Part shown: one piece after another, positions 17,831-25,638 of the stretch
Layout: the number at the start of each line of letters is the position of its first letter
Position numbering within the stretch: position 1 is the first letter of the stretch
Source: Chromatiales bacterium
Lineage (GTDB): Bacteria; Pseudomonadota; Gammaproteobacteria; Granulosicoccales; Granulosicoccaceae
Assembly: GCA_020631335.1 (NCBI GenBank)
Contig: JAHDHK010000007.1
Span: 1 to 35,958 of the forward strand
Direction: 5' to 3'
DNA length: 35,958 nt
Program-made: the position numbers and the translations under genes
Notes under the pieces: model-generated
Databases searched by the model: none
The model's input: only the letters and a program-made list of their open reading frames with translations
What the model was told of the DNA's origin: nothing

Positions 17831-17926
17831 GGAAGAGCGACCCGATCCGGTGACGGGTCCGGATTTCAAATCCGGTGAGACGCGTCAGACGTGTCTGGTG
17901 GGTTCGACTCCCACGCTCTTCCGCCA
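17831..17926 (+). tRNA. selC: tRNA-Sec (anticodon TCA)
   Basis: A 96-nt tRNA with every feature of the selenocysteine tRNA. The acceptor stem is 8 bp (GGAAGAGC with GCTCTTCC), followed by encoded GCCA. The D-stem is long (ACCCG with CGGGT). The anticodon stem-loop CCGGA-TTTCAAA-TCCGG gives anticodon TCA at 17866-17868, which reads UGA. There is a long variable arm (AGACG...CGTGTCT), and the T-arm is GTGGG-TTCGACT-CCCAC. It is charged with serine and converted to selenocysteine by SelA, then delivered by SelB. Neither selA nor selB is in the window. Confidence 0.97.
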
Positions 17927-18052
17927 ATAAAAATCCGCATTTACGCCGGTTTTGAGAAGTAATTCTTAAGCTTTGCGCCTCCAGTAGTTAAGTTGTCGCC
18001 CAGATCGTCGCCACAGTAACAATATTCCGCATTGTTATGACGAGTTGCCGAC

Positions 18053-18670
18053 ATGTCGCGTTCTTCAGATTCCATCTTTCCGATTGCGCTACTCAGGGAC
18101 AAGACGTTCCAGGCCAGAGAAATACGACGGGTGATCGCGTTTGCTTCGCTATACCTTGTCCTGACCACTATTATGCTCGGTGTCTTTTACCACCAAATGC
18201 TCGGGCAGCTGGTATCGGGCAAAGCACCGATGTTATTCGTGTCTGAAGACATGGCTATGCTGAACGAACAGATACCGAGTCTGGCCAGTGTGCTGGGTCG
18301 CTGGATAGTGATGATGATGGTGATGAACGTGGTGGTTACCAGCCTGATCAGTGTTTACATCATTCGCAAGCTGGGTGCTCCGCTGCTCGCGGTGAAGCGT
18401 GCCTTACATGAAATCGGCAACGGCAAGCTCAATGTCCGCATGCGTGCCTCAGACGATGAAGAGTTTGGTGAGATCACTCAGGCACTTGCAGGTGCAGTGA
18501 ATAGCATAAACCGACATGTCGCAGCGGCTAAAGGTGAAATGGAACAAATAGAAGCACTGCGGCAACAGCCTGCTGCCAATGCCGAGCAGCTCGACGCCTC
18601 GTTGACCAACTGCAAGATTGCACTCGACTATTTTGTTACCGATTCGGGCAGCCAGACTACTTCTGCGTAG
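18053..18670 (+). CDS. Two-TM membrane protein with HAMP domain and no output domain
   Basis: A 205-residue inner-membrane protein. The first TM is about residues 25-47 (VIAFASLYLVLTTIMLGVFY), a periplasmic segment follows to about 82, and the second TM is about 83-104 (WIVMMMVMNVVVTSLISVYI). The next 50 residues form a HAMP linker: RKLGAPLLAVKRALHEIGNG, then KLNVRMRASDDEEFGEITQAL. A short coiled-coil tail with Gln/Ala-rich sequence completes it, and no kinase, cyclase or chemotaxis signalling domain follows. It may pass a signal to another protein by helix packing. A lipoprotein gene follows 44 bp later on the same strand, probably as an operon. Confidence 0.8.
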   Translation: MSRSSDSIFPIALLRDKTFQAREIRRVIAFASLYLVLTTIMLGVFYHQMLGQLVSGKAPMLFVSEDMAMLNEQIPSLASVLGRWIVMMMVMNVVVTSLISVYIIRKLGAPLLAVKRALHEIGNGKLNVRMRASDDEEFGEITQALAGAVNSINRHVAAAKGEMEQIEALRQQPAANAEQLDASLTNCKIALDYFVTDSGSQTTSA

Positions 18671-18714
18671 TCACCGGTAGATACGGGGCAAACCGCGAAA
18701 CGGGGAACTGGCTG

Positions 18715-19755
18715 GTGATAAAACAAGATATAAGTAAACGCGCGAGCGTAGCCGCTATCCGGTATGCAGGTATTGTGATAGCCGCTGCCACGCTGGTGGT
18801 TGGTTGTGTTGCTGAAGAAGAAAGTGGCAAGCGCTCAGATGACGAAGACATCGTCGGGCTAAAACTGTCACTATCGGATTACCGTTTCGGTGTGCAGGAT
18901 GTCGGCAGCGACACCGCGCAGGTTTTCAAGCTGAGAAACGTCGGTGTGGATACCTATCCGATCAATTCTGTGGCGATATCCGGTGAAAATGCCGCTGACT
19001 TTACCGTTGACGTTGAAGAAGGTGTGACGCTCGAACCGGGTGATAAGCTGGATCTTAATGTGGCTTTTGTACCGGTAGGTGAAGGGCAGCGTGTCAGCTC
19101 GCTGGATATCGACTACGCAGTGATTGAGGGAGAAGGTTCTAATCGGGTGGAGGCACAGTATTATAGCGCTCGTGAGCTGGAAGATGCCGGAGATACGGTT
19201 GCTGCTGCACAGGAGTATCGCAACTATCTGAATGATGGTTCAACCACAGGCAACAAACCTCGCGCGATGATAAAACTGTCATTGCTCGAGGAGGCCGATG
19301 TCTATGGTATCGGTAAAGACTTCAATCTTTACAAGGCTGCGCTGAATATGCGTGATGACGGCGATATTGACGGCTCAATTGCAGCATTGGATACACTGAT
19401 TGCCGACTACAGTGACAGCTACCTGATTGATGATGCCAGATATATGCTTGGCTACATTAAACTGGTTGACCAGTCGAGCTATGCGGAGTCGATTGATTTA
19501 ATGCAGAGTGTTGTCGATCAGCATCCGGACAGTAACTACTATGATACGGCACTTTACAGCCAGGGAATTGCGGAGTACGAGCTTGGCAATCTGGAAAAGT
19601 CGGAAGAGATCTTTCTGTCACTGCGTGAGCGCCATACCGGAGTGCGGCTGGGGTTGTTCGAAATGCGCTGGCCCAAAGACAATTATGTATCGCGGCTCTG
19701 GTTTGATAAGGCGGATGAGCAGTTGGCGACTATAGATGAAGAACAGTCGTCCTGA
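18715..19755 (+). CDS. Lipoprotein with choice-of-anchor-type Ig domain and TPR repeats
   Basis: A 346-residue predicted lipoprotein from a GTG start with GGGGAA about 8 bases upstream. The leader ends in LVVGC (Cys31). Residues about 48-135 resemble the choice-of-anchor/ASH-like Ig fold: VQDVGSDTAQVFKLRNVGVD, then GENAADFTVDVEEGVTLEPGD and LNVAFVPVGEGQRVSSLDI. From about 150 to the end come TPR-like helices, with ARYMLGYIKLVDQSSYAESI and ALYSQGIAEYELGNLEKSEE like the BamD/YbgF tetratricopeptide type. A role in an envelope assembly complex is inferred only from the architecture. It follows the HAMP protein and converges on the kinase gene with a 7-bp gap. Confidence 0.8.
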   Translation: MIKQDISKRASVAAIRYAGIVIAAATLVVGCVAEEESGKRSDDEDIVGLKLSLSDYRFGVQDVGSDTAQVFKLRNVGVDTYPINSVAISGENAADFTVDVEEGVTLEPGDKLDLNVAFVPVGEGQRVSSLDIDYAVIEGEGSNRVEAQYYSARELEDAGDTVAAAQEYRNYLNDGSTTGNKPRAMIKLSLLEEADVYGIGKDFNLYKAALNMRDDGDIDGSIAALDTLIADYSDSYLIDDARYMLGYIKLVDQSSYAESIDLMQSVVDQHPDSNYYDTALYSQGIAEYELGNLEKSEEIFLSLRERHTGVRLGLFEMRWPKDNYVSRLWFDKADEQLATIDEEQSS

Positions 19756-19762
19756 ATATCCA

Positions 19763-20764
19763 TTAATTGCCAGACTGGATATCCGGGAATGCCGGCAGCA
19801 TGTCAAAAGTCTGCTCTGCCATGAGTCGGGTGTAGCGATGAATCTTGGTGTGTGTAGGCATCCAGCCCGATAGAAACCGGTAGAAGTCAGTCCAAGCCAC
19901 TGGAAAGAGCGCACGCCACTCCGCTTCTATGCTTTTTGCTCTGGCATTGTTACCAAGTGCGACAGTGAGCGTCGAGAAGTATCTGTTCAGAATGTCGTCG
20001 GCATAGGCGGCGCATTCATTCTCATCCAGACAACTACCGATAAAATAGGCAAGGTCTTTCATCCCGCAGCCACCGCCGACGTACTGGAAATCTACAGCGG
20101 CAACATCGCTGTGCCCGGCAAAACAGAAGTTGGCAACTTTGGCGTCACCGTGTACCAGCGTCTGGTGATGACAATGATTGAGTATGTGATCAATCTTTGT
20201 GGCGTGCTCTTTTAATTTACCTGCTTCCATCACACTGAATTCATCCGGCCTGGTGGCAAGGTGCCAGTAAGTGCCGGTCGTCCAGAGTCCGCTGGTATCG
20301 CTGCCCATAAAGCAGGCGTGGAAGTTCGCCAGCCAGTCAACACACCTCAGTACGCCGTCCAAATTCAAAGCACTGTATCTGTCCGGGTACCCGGACTGGT
20401 CAAGATCCTCCAGGACCAATACGCTCTGTTTTTCGTCTGATAGTGCGCCATGAAACACGGGTACACGGCAGGTCTTGCCGCATTGATGGCTTTGATGTTT
20501 ATACCAGTGGATTTCTGCTGCGTAGGATTTTAATTTTCTGGCAGTGGCGAAATCGCTGCCCCAGCCACGCGGGTGATTTGTGTTTCCATTGGGTGGTACG
20601 ACGTGTTTGACAATCAGCCGCGAGTTGTCGGCCTGTACTCTGAATACCGACCCGAACCCGCTCCACAAGCTCTGTACAGTTTCTACTTTCCGCGGGTTAT
20701 TGCATCCCGTTACCTGTTGTATCAGGTGCTTCCAGTCATCGTCTGCTGTAGAACCTACCTGCAT
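19763..20764 (-). CDS. EcKinase/aminoglycoside phosphotransferase-like small-molecule kinase
   Basis: A 333-residue protein with the eukaryotic-like kinase fold of the CHK/EcKinase-like group. Visible motifs are Lys53 in LIVKHV (ATP lysine), VLVLEDLD (hinge-like), the catalytic loop LVHGDAKVANF with His205, Asp207 and Asn212, and the metal-binding AAVDFQYVGGGCGMKDLAYF with Asp225. This family phosphorylates small hydroxylated compounds (choline, ecdysteroids, aminoglycosides); the substrate here cannot be read from sequence. It is divergent from the desaturase gene across a 230-bp region with a palindrome. Confidence 0.85.
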   Translation of the reverse strand: MQVGSTADDDWKHLIQQVTGCNNPRKVETVQSLWSGFGSVFRVQADNSRLIVKHVVPPNGNTNHPRGWGSDFATARKLKSYAAEIHWYKHQSHQCGKTCRVPVFHGALSDEKQSVLVLEDLDQSGYPDRYSALNLDGVLRCVDWLANFHACFMGSDTSGLWTTGTYWHLATRPDEFSVMEAGKLKEHATKIDHILNHCHHQTLVHGDAKVANFCFAGHSDVAAVDFQYVGGGCGMKDLAYFIGSCLDENECAAYADDILNRYFSTLTVALGNNARAKSIEAEWRALFPVAWTDFYRFLSGWMPTHTKIHRYTRLMAEQTFDMLPAFPDIQSGN

Positions 20765-20827
20765 AAATTGAATATCTCTAAAGGTGAGTGATACCGGTCA
20801 GAGTGTAATCCGACGATACAGATGTAG

Positions 20828-20841
20828 CTGATCGCGATCAG
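20828..20841. promoter_or_regulatory. 14-bp palindrome in a divergent promoter region
   Basis: CTGATCGCGATCAG is a perfect 14-bp palindrome within the 20765-20994 gap between the divergent kinase and desaturase genes. Position and symmetry fit a dimeric regulator's operator. Nothing else distinct is seen in that gap. Confidence 0.4.
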
Positions 20842-20994
20842 GATTCACGCAAAGCAGCGCTACGGACTGGACATCCGCTAATTATGCCAAAATTGATTTA
20901 CAGCGTTGAGGTTCAGCGCTAGTCTCACAGGAAAGTGCTGTGTTACAAGACAGTGCAAGGTGATATCGGTGGTCTATTAAACAAACGGAAATAA

Positions 20995-21888
20995 ATGAAC
21001 AAAGAACCGGTGCCTCAAATCGAGTGGCAGACCATCGGGCTCATGATCGCCAATTACTCAGTGTTCGGCCTGATGTGCTTACATTATCACTCTCTGCCCG
21101 TGTGGATAGTCGCAACTGTGGGTGCAATGGTGGTCTGCCTGCATGGGTCACTGCAGCATGAGGTGATTCACGGCCACCCCACGCGAACTCAATGGTTCAA
21201 CGAATGGCTGGTTTTTCCGTCTCTCGGGTTGTGGCTGCCTTACGGTGTATATCGTGAAACACACCTGAAACACCATATTGATGAATACATCACTGACCCC
21301 TATGAAGACCCGGAATCTTATTATGTGGCGGGTGTTGCCTGGAGTTGCGCCGGCCCGCTAAAACGTCGGTGTCTGCTGTGGAGGAATACCCTGGCAGGCA
21401 GGTTGCTTGCCGGTCCGCTGTGGGTCGTTACTGTGCTGCTAAAAACTGAAGGATCAGCTATTTTCAATGGAAACTACAAACATTTAGGTTTCTGGGGCTG
21501 GCACCTATTGTCCCTGGCCATTGTCATTAGCTGGCTGAACTACTGTGCAATACCACTATTCGAATATATTCTTCTCTGTGCCTATCCCGGTTTGTCATTA
21601 ACGCTCCTTCGGTCATTTTTAGAGCATCAGGCCGAAGTCGATCCGGCAAGGCGAACCGCGGTAGTTGAAAGTGGCACACTGATGGGTTTGCTGTTTTTGA
21701 ATAACAACCTCCATGCGCTACATCACGAAAAGCCCGGTATGCCCTGGTATCGTCTTCCGGCAGAATACCGGCAACAAGCTAAAGCTATTCTCAGCCGTAA
21801 CGGCGGCTATTATTATCGTGGGTACCTGAAAATCATACGTCGATATCTGCTATCTCCCAGGAGCCACCCGCGCCATCCTTTTGTATAG
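20995..21888 (+). CDS. Membrane fatty acid desaturase family protein
   Basis: A 297-residue integral membrane di-iron oxygenase of the FA_desaturase type. Its three histidine boxes are HEVIHGH (55-61), HLKHH (90-94) and HALHH (240-244), with an extra EHQ at 210-212. Hydrophobic segments at about 15-50, 70-85, 135-150 and 165-205 fit the usual four-helix topology with the boxes in the cytoplasm. The C-terminal NNNLHALHHEKPGMPWYRLP is a typical third-box context. The lipid substrate is unknown; fatty-acid, carotenoid-like or sphingoid-type substrates are possible. It converges on the following lipoprotein gene. Confidence 0.88.
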   Translation: MNKEPVPQIEWQTIGLMIANYSVFGLMCLHYHSLPVWIVATVGAMVVCLHGSLQHEVIHGHPTRTQWFNEWLVFPSLGLWLPYGVYRETHLKHHIDEYITDPYEDPESYYVAGVAWSCAGPLKRRCLLWRNTLAGRLLAGPLWVVTVLLKTEGSAIFNGNYKHLGFWGWHLLSLAIVISWLNYCAIPLFEYILLCAYPGLSLTLLRSFLEHQAEVDPARRTAVVESGTLMGLLFLNNNLHALHHEKPGMPWYRLPAEYRQQAKAILSRNGGYYYRGYLKIIRRYLLSPRSHPRHPFV

Positions 21889-21908
21889 ATACTGTCGGTT
21901 AAACCGGC

Positions 21909-23048
21909 TTACGGGAGTAAACCGGCAGCTTCCAGAAAGTCCTGTTTGAAAGCATCCAGTGCTTCAATATTAATCGAGAACGTTTCTTCGTTGAACATCG
22001 CCCTGGACTTGGCTGATTCTCTTTCCACTGAGCCGGGTCTGTAGCCACTGACCAGTCGTATTGCACGTGGCATTAAACCCGGTAACGTTACATAGTCTGC
22101 CCCCGGTGGTCCGTCTCTGCCCGGCAGCAATCGCAATTTACCCAAATGGCCCTTGAACTGGTAGAAGGCATCTGTTTGAGGCAGTGTTTGCAGTGTGTAG
22201 TCAATTTCGTATTCACCGCGAGTAATGTCATATCCTGCCATCACAGGTTTGTTGCGCCCTGTTTTAATGAACTCAAGATTTTTTGCTGAAACAAACGACA
22301 CAGCCGGGTGGCGTTGCTCGGCTTCGCTATGCAGGTAAAGTTCGTTCGAGCGCATCGCAATATCCACAGCTACTCTATTATCATCGGGGAGTTGAAGATC
22401 GGTTCCAAATAAGTAAGTTGTCTGATAGTTATGTTGTTGCAGCATTAGTGCAAGTGGTCGCTGCTCCATCAGCACCACACTGAGACCTACGTAGTGATCA
22501 AGTTGATGCCAGTCTGTCAGATTGCCGATAATTTCCAGTCCAACAGAGGATAGTAACCCCATTCCCTCAATCAGGCCGCTGGTGGGAAACACCAGATTGT
22601 AAGTGAGAAACTGAAAATCGAAACTCTTACCCTGATAGGTCAGTGTATCGGTATCTATCCTTGCGTAGACCGTTGCGTCTGCGTCCACCATGGATTTGCC
22701 GGTATATTGAAACATCGCATCCGGGTTGTCGCGATACTGGTTTAACTGTTGAGCTGTCACATCGGTTGATAAGCGTTTTCCCTGTACTTCTAAAATGCCT
22801 GATGAGATGTACTGTCGATAAAAATCAACGGGTCCCTGTTGCCCCTGTGCTTTGTATATGCGAGGCCGGTACTTTTGTAACAACGCCTGTGCTGATTTAT
22901 CGGGTTGCTGCTGTTCGGGAGGATATTGATTGAAGTACTCAGTGAAACCCGGCCTTAGTGCAAAAGATTCACTGGCGCAGCCGGCACATAGGAAGCCGAG
23001 CAGTAGTAGTGTCGGCAATAATCTTAAATGGCGCAGTCTCATGGTCAT
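21909..23048 (-). CDS. Hypothetical large lipoprotein
   Basis: A 379-residue predicted lipoprotein. A basic N-terminus (MTMRLRHLR) and hydrophobic core LLPTLLLLGFLCAGC give a lipobox ending at Cys24. The mature part is beta-rich with Gln-rich stretches and no domain I recognise; features include KSFDFQFLTYNLVFPTSGL, a possible short amphipathic helix around GLLSSVGLEIIG, and the block DHYVGLSVVLMEQRPLALML. Its ATG overlaps the stop of the RraA-family gene (ATGA), so the two are translationally coupled. Start could also be the third codon (Met). Confidence 0.75.
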   Translation of the reverse strand: MTMRLRHLRLLPTLLLLGFLCAGCASESFALRPGFTEYFNQYPPEQQQPDKSAQALLQKYRPRIYKAQGQQGPVDFYRQYISSGILEVQGKRLSTDVTAQQLNQYRDNPDAMFQYTGKSMVDADATVYARIDTDTLTYQGKSFDFQFLTYNLVFPTSGLIEGMGLLSSVGLEIIGNLTDWHQLDHYVGLSVVLMEQRPLALMLQQHNYQTTYLFGTDLQLPDDNRVAVDIAMRSNELYLHSEAEQRHPAVSFVSAKNLEFIKTGRNKPVMAGYDITRGEYEIDYTLQTLPQTDAFYQFKGHLGKLRLLPGRDGPPGADYVTLPGLMPRAIRLVSGYRPGSVERESAKSRAMFNEETFSINIEALDAFKQDFLEAAGLLP

Positions 23049-23740
23049 TGCGTGTTATTGGCTTGCGCCATCGCAGCGCGCAATTTTTCAAAATTGAAGC
23101 CCTGTTTTTTTGCCGCACCGATAATGATTGCTTCCTTGCGAGAAATTTTTGCTATTGCATCGGGCAGCTTGAGTACTGCTTCCACAGGTACTACGACAGC
23201 ACCGTGCTGATCCATGTGGATGATGTCGCCATCCCGTACAGACATTCCATGAACAGACACTGTCTTGCCGTAAGTTTCAACATGGACATTGGCATGGCTC
23301 GGGCAGACACTGCCAGCCAGTATCTGGAAACCCGGTGCCGCATCAGGCAGGTCACGCATGGAGCCGTTTGTTACGCACCCCTGTACACCCAGTCCGGAAT
23401 GTATGCTGGTATTCACTTCGCCCCAGAAAGCACCTATGCCAGGGTGCTCGTCGCGATCTTCGATAACCACGATGGACGGATTTTGTCCATTGGCAACATA
23501 TTCGTAGTATTGCATTCGCAATGCCTGACTGTCAGTGGACGATGAAGGGTGCAGCGATCGGATGGTGGCGGTGCGGGCGTATCCGATGGCAGGCGTCAAA
23601 GAGGGTTGAAGGCAGACAAAAGGCTTGAAGCTAAAGCCGGTGTTTCTGCTTTGTGGGTTGATTATTTCCAGCCCGTTGCAAATAGTAGGTGTGTCCCATT
23701 GTTGTAACTGGAGCAATTGTTCCCGGGAAAAATCTGTCAT
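23045..23740 (-). CDS. RraA-family protein (HMG/CHA aldolase or oxaloacetate decarboxylase-like)
   Basis: A 231-residue member of the RraA/dimethylmenaquinone methyltransferase-like family. The signature region is GAFWGEVNTSIHSGLGVQG followed by CVTNGSMRD (Arg129, Asp130), which in class II aldolases of this fold binds the pyruvyl enolate and divalent metal; HGMSVRDGDIIHMDQHGAVV and VPVEAVLKLPDAI follow. Members act as 4-hydroxy-4-methyl-2-oxoglutarate aldolases and oxaloacetate decarboxylases, or, in E. coli RraA, inhibit RNase E. An enzymatic role fits better given the nearby oxoacid genes. It heads a two-gene reverse operon with the lipoprotein and is divergent from the dehydrogenase operon. 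Confidence 0.85.
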   Translation of the reverse strand: MTDFSREQLLQLQQWDTPTICNGLEIINPQSRNTGFSFKPFVCLQPSLTPAIGYARTATIRSLHPSSSTDSQALRMQYYEYVANGQNPSIVVIEDRDEHPGIGAFWGEVNTSIHSGLGVQGCVTNGSMRDLPDAAPGFQILAGSVCPSHANVHVETYGKTVSVHGMSVRDGDIIHMDQHGAVVVPVEAVLKLPDAIAKISRKEAIIIGAAKKQGFNFEKLRAAMAQANNTQ

Positions 23741-23803
23741 GCGGTTGGACCCATTTGATCAAAGTGAGTTTAAATTCTTGTTGGAATAGTGTGAATTGTG
23801 TGT

Positions 23804-23843
23804 GCCGGCGGGTCAAACCAAGCAAGAAATTCTGTCCGCCGGC
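23804..23843. promoter_or_regulatory. GC-rich inverted repeat in the RraA/dehydrogenase divergent region
   Basis: Perfect 8-bp arms GCCGGCGG (23804-23811) and CCGCCGGC (23836-23843), separated by 24 bp, lie in the divergent promoter region. A TATAAT at 23875-23880 lies downstream, just ahead of the AAGGAG ribosome-binding site. The repeat could be an operator acting on both operons. Confidence 0.4.
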
Positions 23844-23899
23844 GTTGCCCGCAAGCTATTCATAGTGCTGAATATATAATCCGTTTTAAGGAGCGGCCA

Positions 23900-24865
23900 T
23901 TGAAAAAAGTGGTGATCACCGAGCCCCTGCACGAAGCCGGGCAGGAGTTATTGTTAGGGCGGGCTGACGTGCAGCCGGTGTTTCTGCAAGGTGACAAGCA
24001 CGCAGTACTGCAGGAATTGCAAGATGCGGCAGCGGTGCTGGTGCGTACGATGGAGCTGAGCGCGGAGGATTTAAGCAGGGCACCGGCACTTGAAGTGGTA
24101 TCAAGGCACGGTGTGGGTTGTGACAATATTGATACCGCCTACTGTACACAGAGATCTCTACCGGTAGCAATCGCCACTGATTCGAACACTATTTCAGTGG
24201 TCGAGCATGTATTAATGATGATGCTGGCGCTGAATAAACGCACTGTGCTTTATGATGCACTGACCCGGGCGGACAGGTTTGATCAGCGTTGTCAGCATCA
24301 CACCAGTGAGCTGTATGGCAAGCATGTTGTGATAGTGGGCTTTGGTCGTATCGGTAAGCAACTGGCACCGCTATGCAAGGCGTTTGGCATGCGTGTGACT
24401 GTTGCCGATATTGCGCTGGACTATGCGGCGGCAGATGAGATCGGCGTTGAAACAACCGGTGATTTCAGGTCACTGCTGTCCCGAACGGACTACCTTACCA
24501 TGCATGTTCCGCTGGATGACAGCACCCGGGGGATGATCGCCGCGGCAGAACTGGCAGCATTGCCACCGCATGCGATTGTCATTAACTGTGCACGTGGCGG
24601 GGTGGTGGATGAAGTCGCATTGGCAGAAGCGTTGCAGGCGGGCAGTATTGCCGGTGCTGGCGTGGACGTCTTTGCCAGCGAACCTCCTGTATCCGAGCAT
24701 CCGCTATTCAGCTGTCAAAATACTATCCTTACACCACATAATGCTGCCAGTACCGAGGAAGGTCTCAGTCGGATGGCAAGTTATGCAGCGCAGAATATAC
24801 TGGATACCTTTGACGGTTGTCTGGCTGCGGAACGCGTGTTCAATCCTTCAGTACTGCAAAGATAA
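23900..24865 (+). CDS. D-2-hydroxyacid dehydrogenase (phosphoglycerate dehydrogenase-like)
   Basis: A 321-residue NAD(P)-dependent oxidoreductase. Start is TTG 23900, decided by a strong AAGGAG six bases upstream; the frame is open further upstream, but that part lacks similarity. Motifs are VVSRHGVGCDNIDT, the Rossmann GFGRIGKQLAPLCKAFGMRV, TDYLTMHVPLDDSTRGMI, NCARGGVVDEVALAEAL with the substrate Arg, AGVDVFASEPP with the Glu partner, and TPHNAAST with the catalytic His. There is no ACT regulatory domain, so it is unlikely to be the main SerA. It begins an operon with an HpaI aldolase and a HAD phosphatase, suggesting catabolism of hydroxy or oxo acids. Confidence 0.9.
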   Translation: MKKVVITEPLHEAGQELLLGRADVQPVFLQGDKHAVLQELQDAAAVLVRTMELSAEDLSRAPALEVVSRHGVGCDNIDTAYCTQRSLPVAIATDSNTISVVEHVLMMMLALNKRTVLYDALTRADRFDQRCQHHTSELYGKHVVIVGFGRIGKQLAPLCKAFGMRVTVADIALDYAAADEIGVETTGDFRSLLSRTDYLTMHVPLDDSTRGMIAAAELAALPPHAIVINCARGGVVDEVALAEALQAGSIAGAGVDVFASEPPVSEHPLFSCQNTILTPHNAASTEEGLSRMASYAAQNILDTFDGCLAAERVFNPSVLQR

Positions 24866-24876
24866 CGGGGCACTCT

Positions 24877-25638
24877 ATGAATGACACTCAAACTTTAAAA
24901 CAGCGTATGGCCGCCGGTGAATTGCTTACCGGAACGTTTTTAAAGACACCGGCCTATGAGCTGGTTGAAGTGCTGGCCGTCTCCGGTCTGGATTTTATCT
25001 GCCTGGATGCCGAGCATGCACCATTTGACCGGGCCAGGCTCGATGCGTGTCTGGCCATTGCGCGGGCCAAGGGGCTGCCGGCGCTCGTCAGGGTTGCAAC
25101 CGGGGACAGGCATGAAATACTGCAGTCACTGGACAGTGGTGCGACAGGAGTCGTGGTGCCTCATGTCGACTCGGTAGAAAAAGCACAGGATATTGCCAGA
25201 TGGGGCCGTTTCGGGCACGGCGGTCGTGGCTACGCGGGGTCCACCAGATGGGCCGGGTTTACCACTCGTCGTATGCCGGAATTATTGCAGCAGAGTACCG
25301 ATGAAACGATAGTGATCGCCCAGATTGAAGAACCTGAGGGCGTGGCTCAGAGTGCGCAAATCGCTGCTATAAAAGGTATTGACGGACTTTTTGTCGGGCC
25401 TGCCGATCTGGCGGTTTGTCTCGGAGTGCAGGACCTGAATGATCAGCAGGTCCTCGATTCGATAAAGCGGGTTGGGCAGGCCTGCCACCAACAACATTGT
25501 TGTTGTATGACTTTTGTGCCCGATACCGCAAAGGTCAGTGCGTTACATGATCTGGGGGTCAGTATGTTTTTTGTTTCGTCAGAGCACGGCTTTATATTGC
25601 AGGGGGTACGTTCTGTGATGCAGGGAATTGAACCCTGA
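24877..25638 (+). CDS. HpcH/HpaI family class II aldolase
   Basis: A 253-residue metal-dependent aldolase that cleaves 2-oxo-4-hydroxy acids to pyruvate and an aldehyde. Visible are the N-terminal LLTGTFLKTPAYELVEVLAV, GLDFICLDAEHAPFDRARLD holding the base region, the active-site Arg in ALVRVATGD, SGATGVVVPHVDS, GYAGSTRWAGF, the metal ligands in IAQIEEPEG (Glu) and GPADLAVCLG (Asp), and FVSSEHGFI. Known members act on 2,4-dihydroxyhept-2-enedioate, 2-keto-3-deoxyrhamnonate and related acids. It starts 11 bp after the dehydrogenase gene; its TGA overlaps the ATG of the HAD gene. Confidence 0.9.
   Translation: MNDTQTLKQRMAAGELLTGTFLKTPAYELVEVLAVSGLDFICLDAEHAPFDRARLDACLAIARAKGLPALVRVATGDRHEILQSLDSGATGVVVPHVDSVEKAQDIARWGRFGHGGRGYAGSTRWAGFTTRRMPELLQQSTDETIVIAQIEEPEGVAQSAQIAAIKGIDGLFVGPADLAVCLGVQDLNDQQVLDSIKRVGQACHQQHCCCMTFVPDTAKVSALHDLGVSMFFVSSEHGFILQGVRSVMQGIEP

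Noticed and set aside
17941-18168. Reverse-strand 75-codon ORF next to selC
   Set aside because: It overlaps the start of the HAMP protein gene in antisense and has no translation signals.
23798-23899. Extended N-terminus of the 2-hydroxyacid dehydrogenase
   Set aside because: The extra 34 codons cover the inverted repeat and promoter-like region; the AAGGAG six bases before TTG 23900 is decisive.
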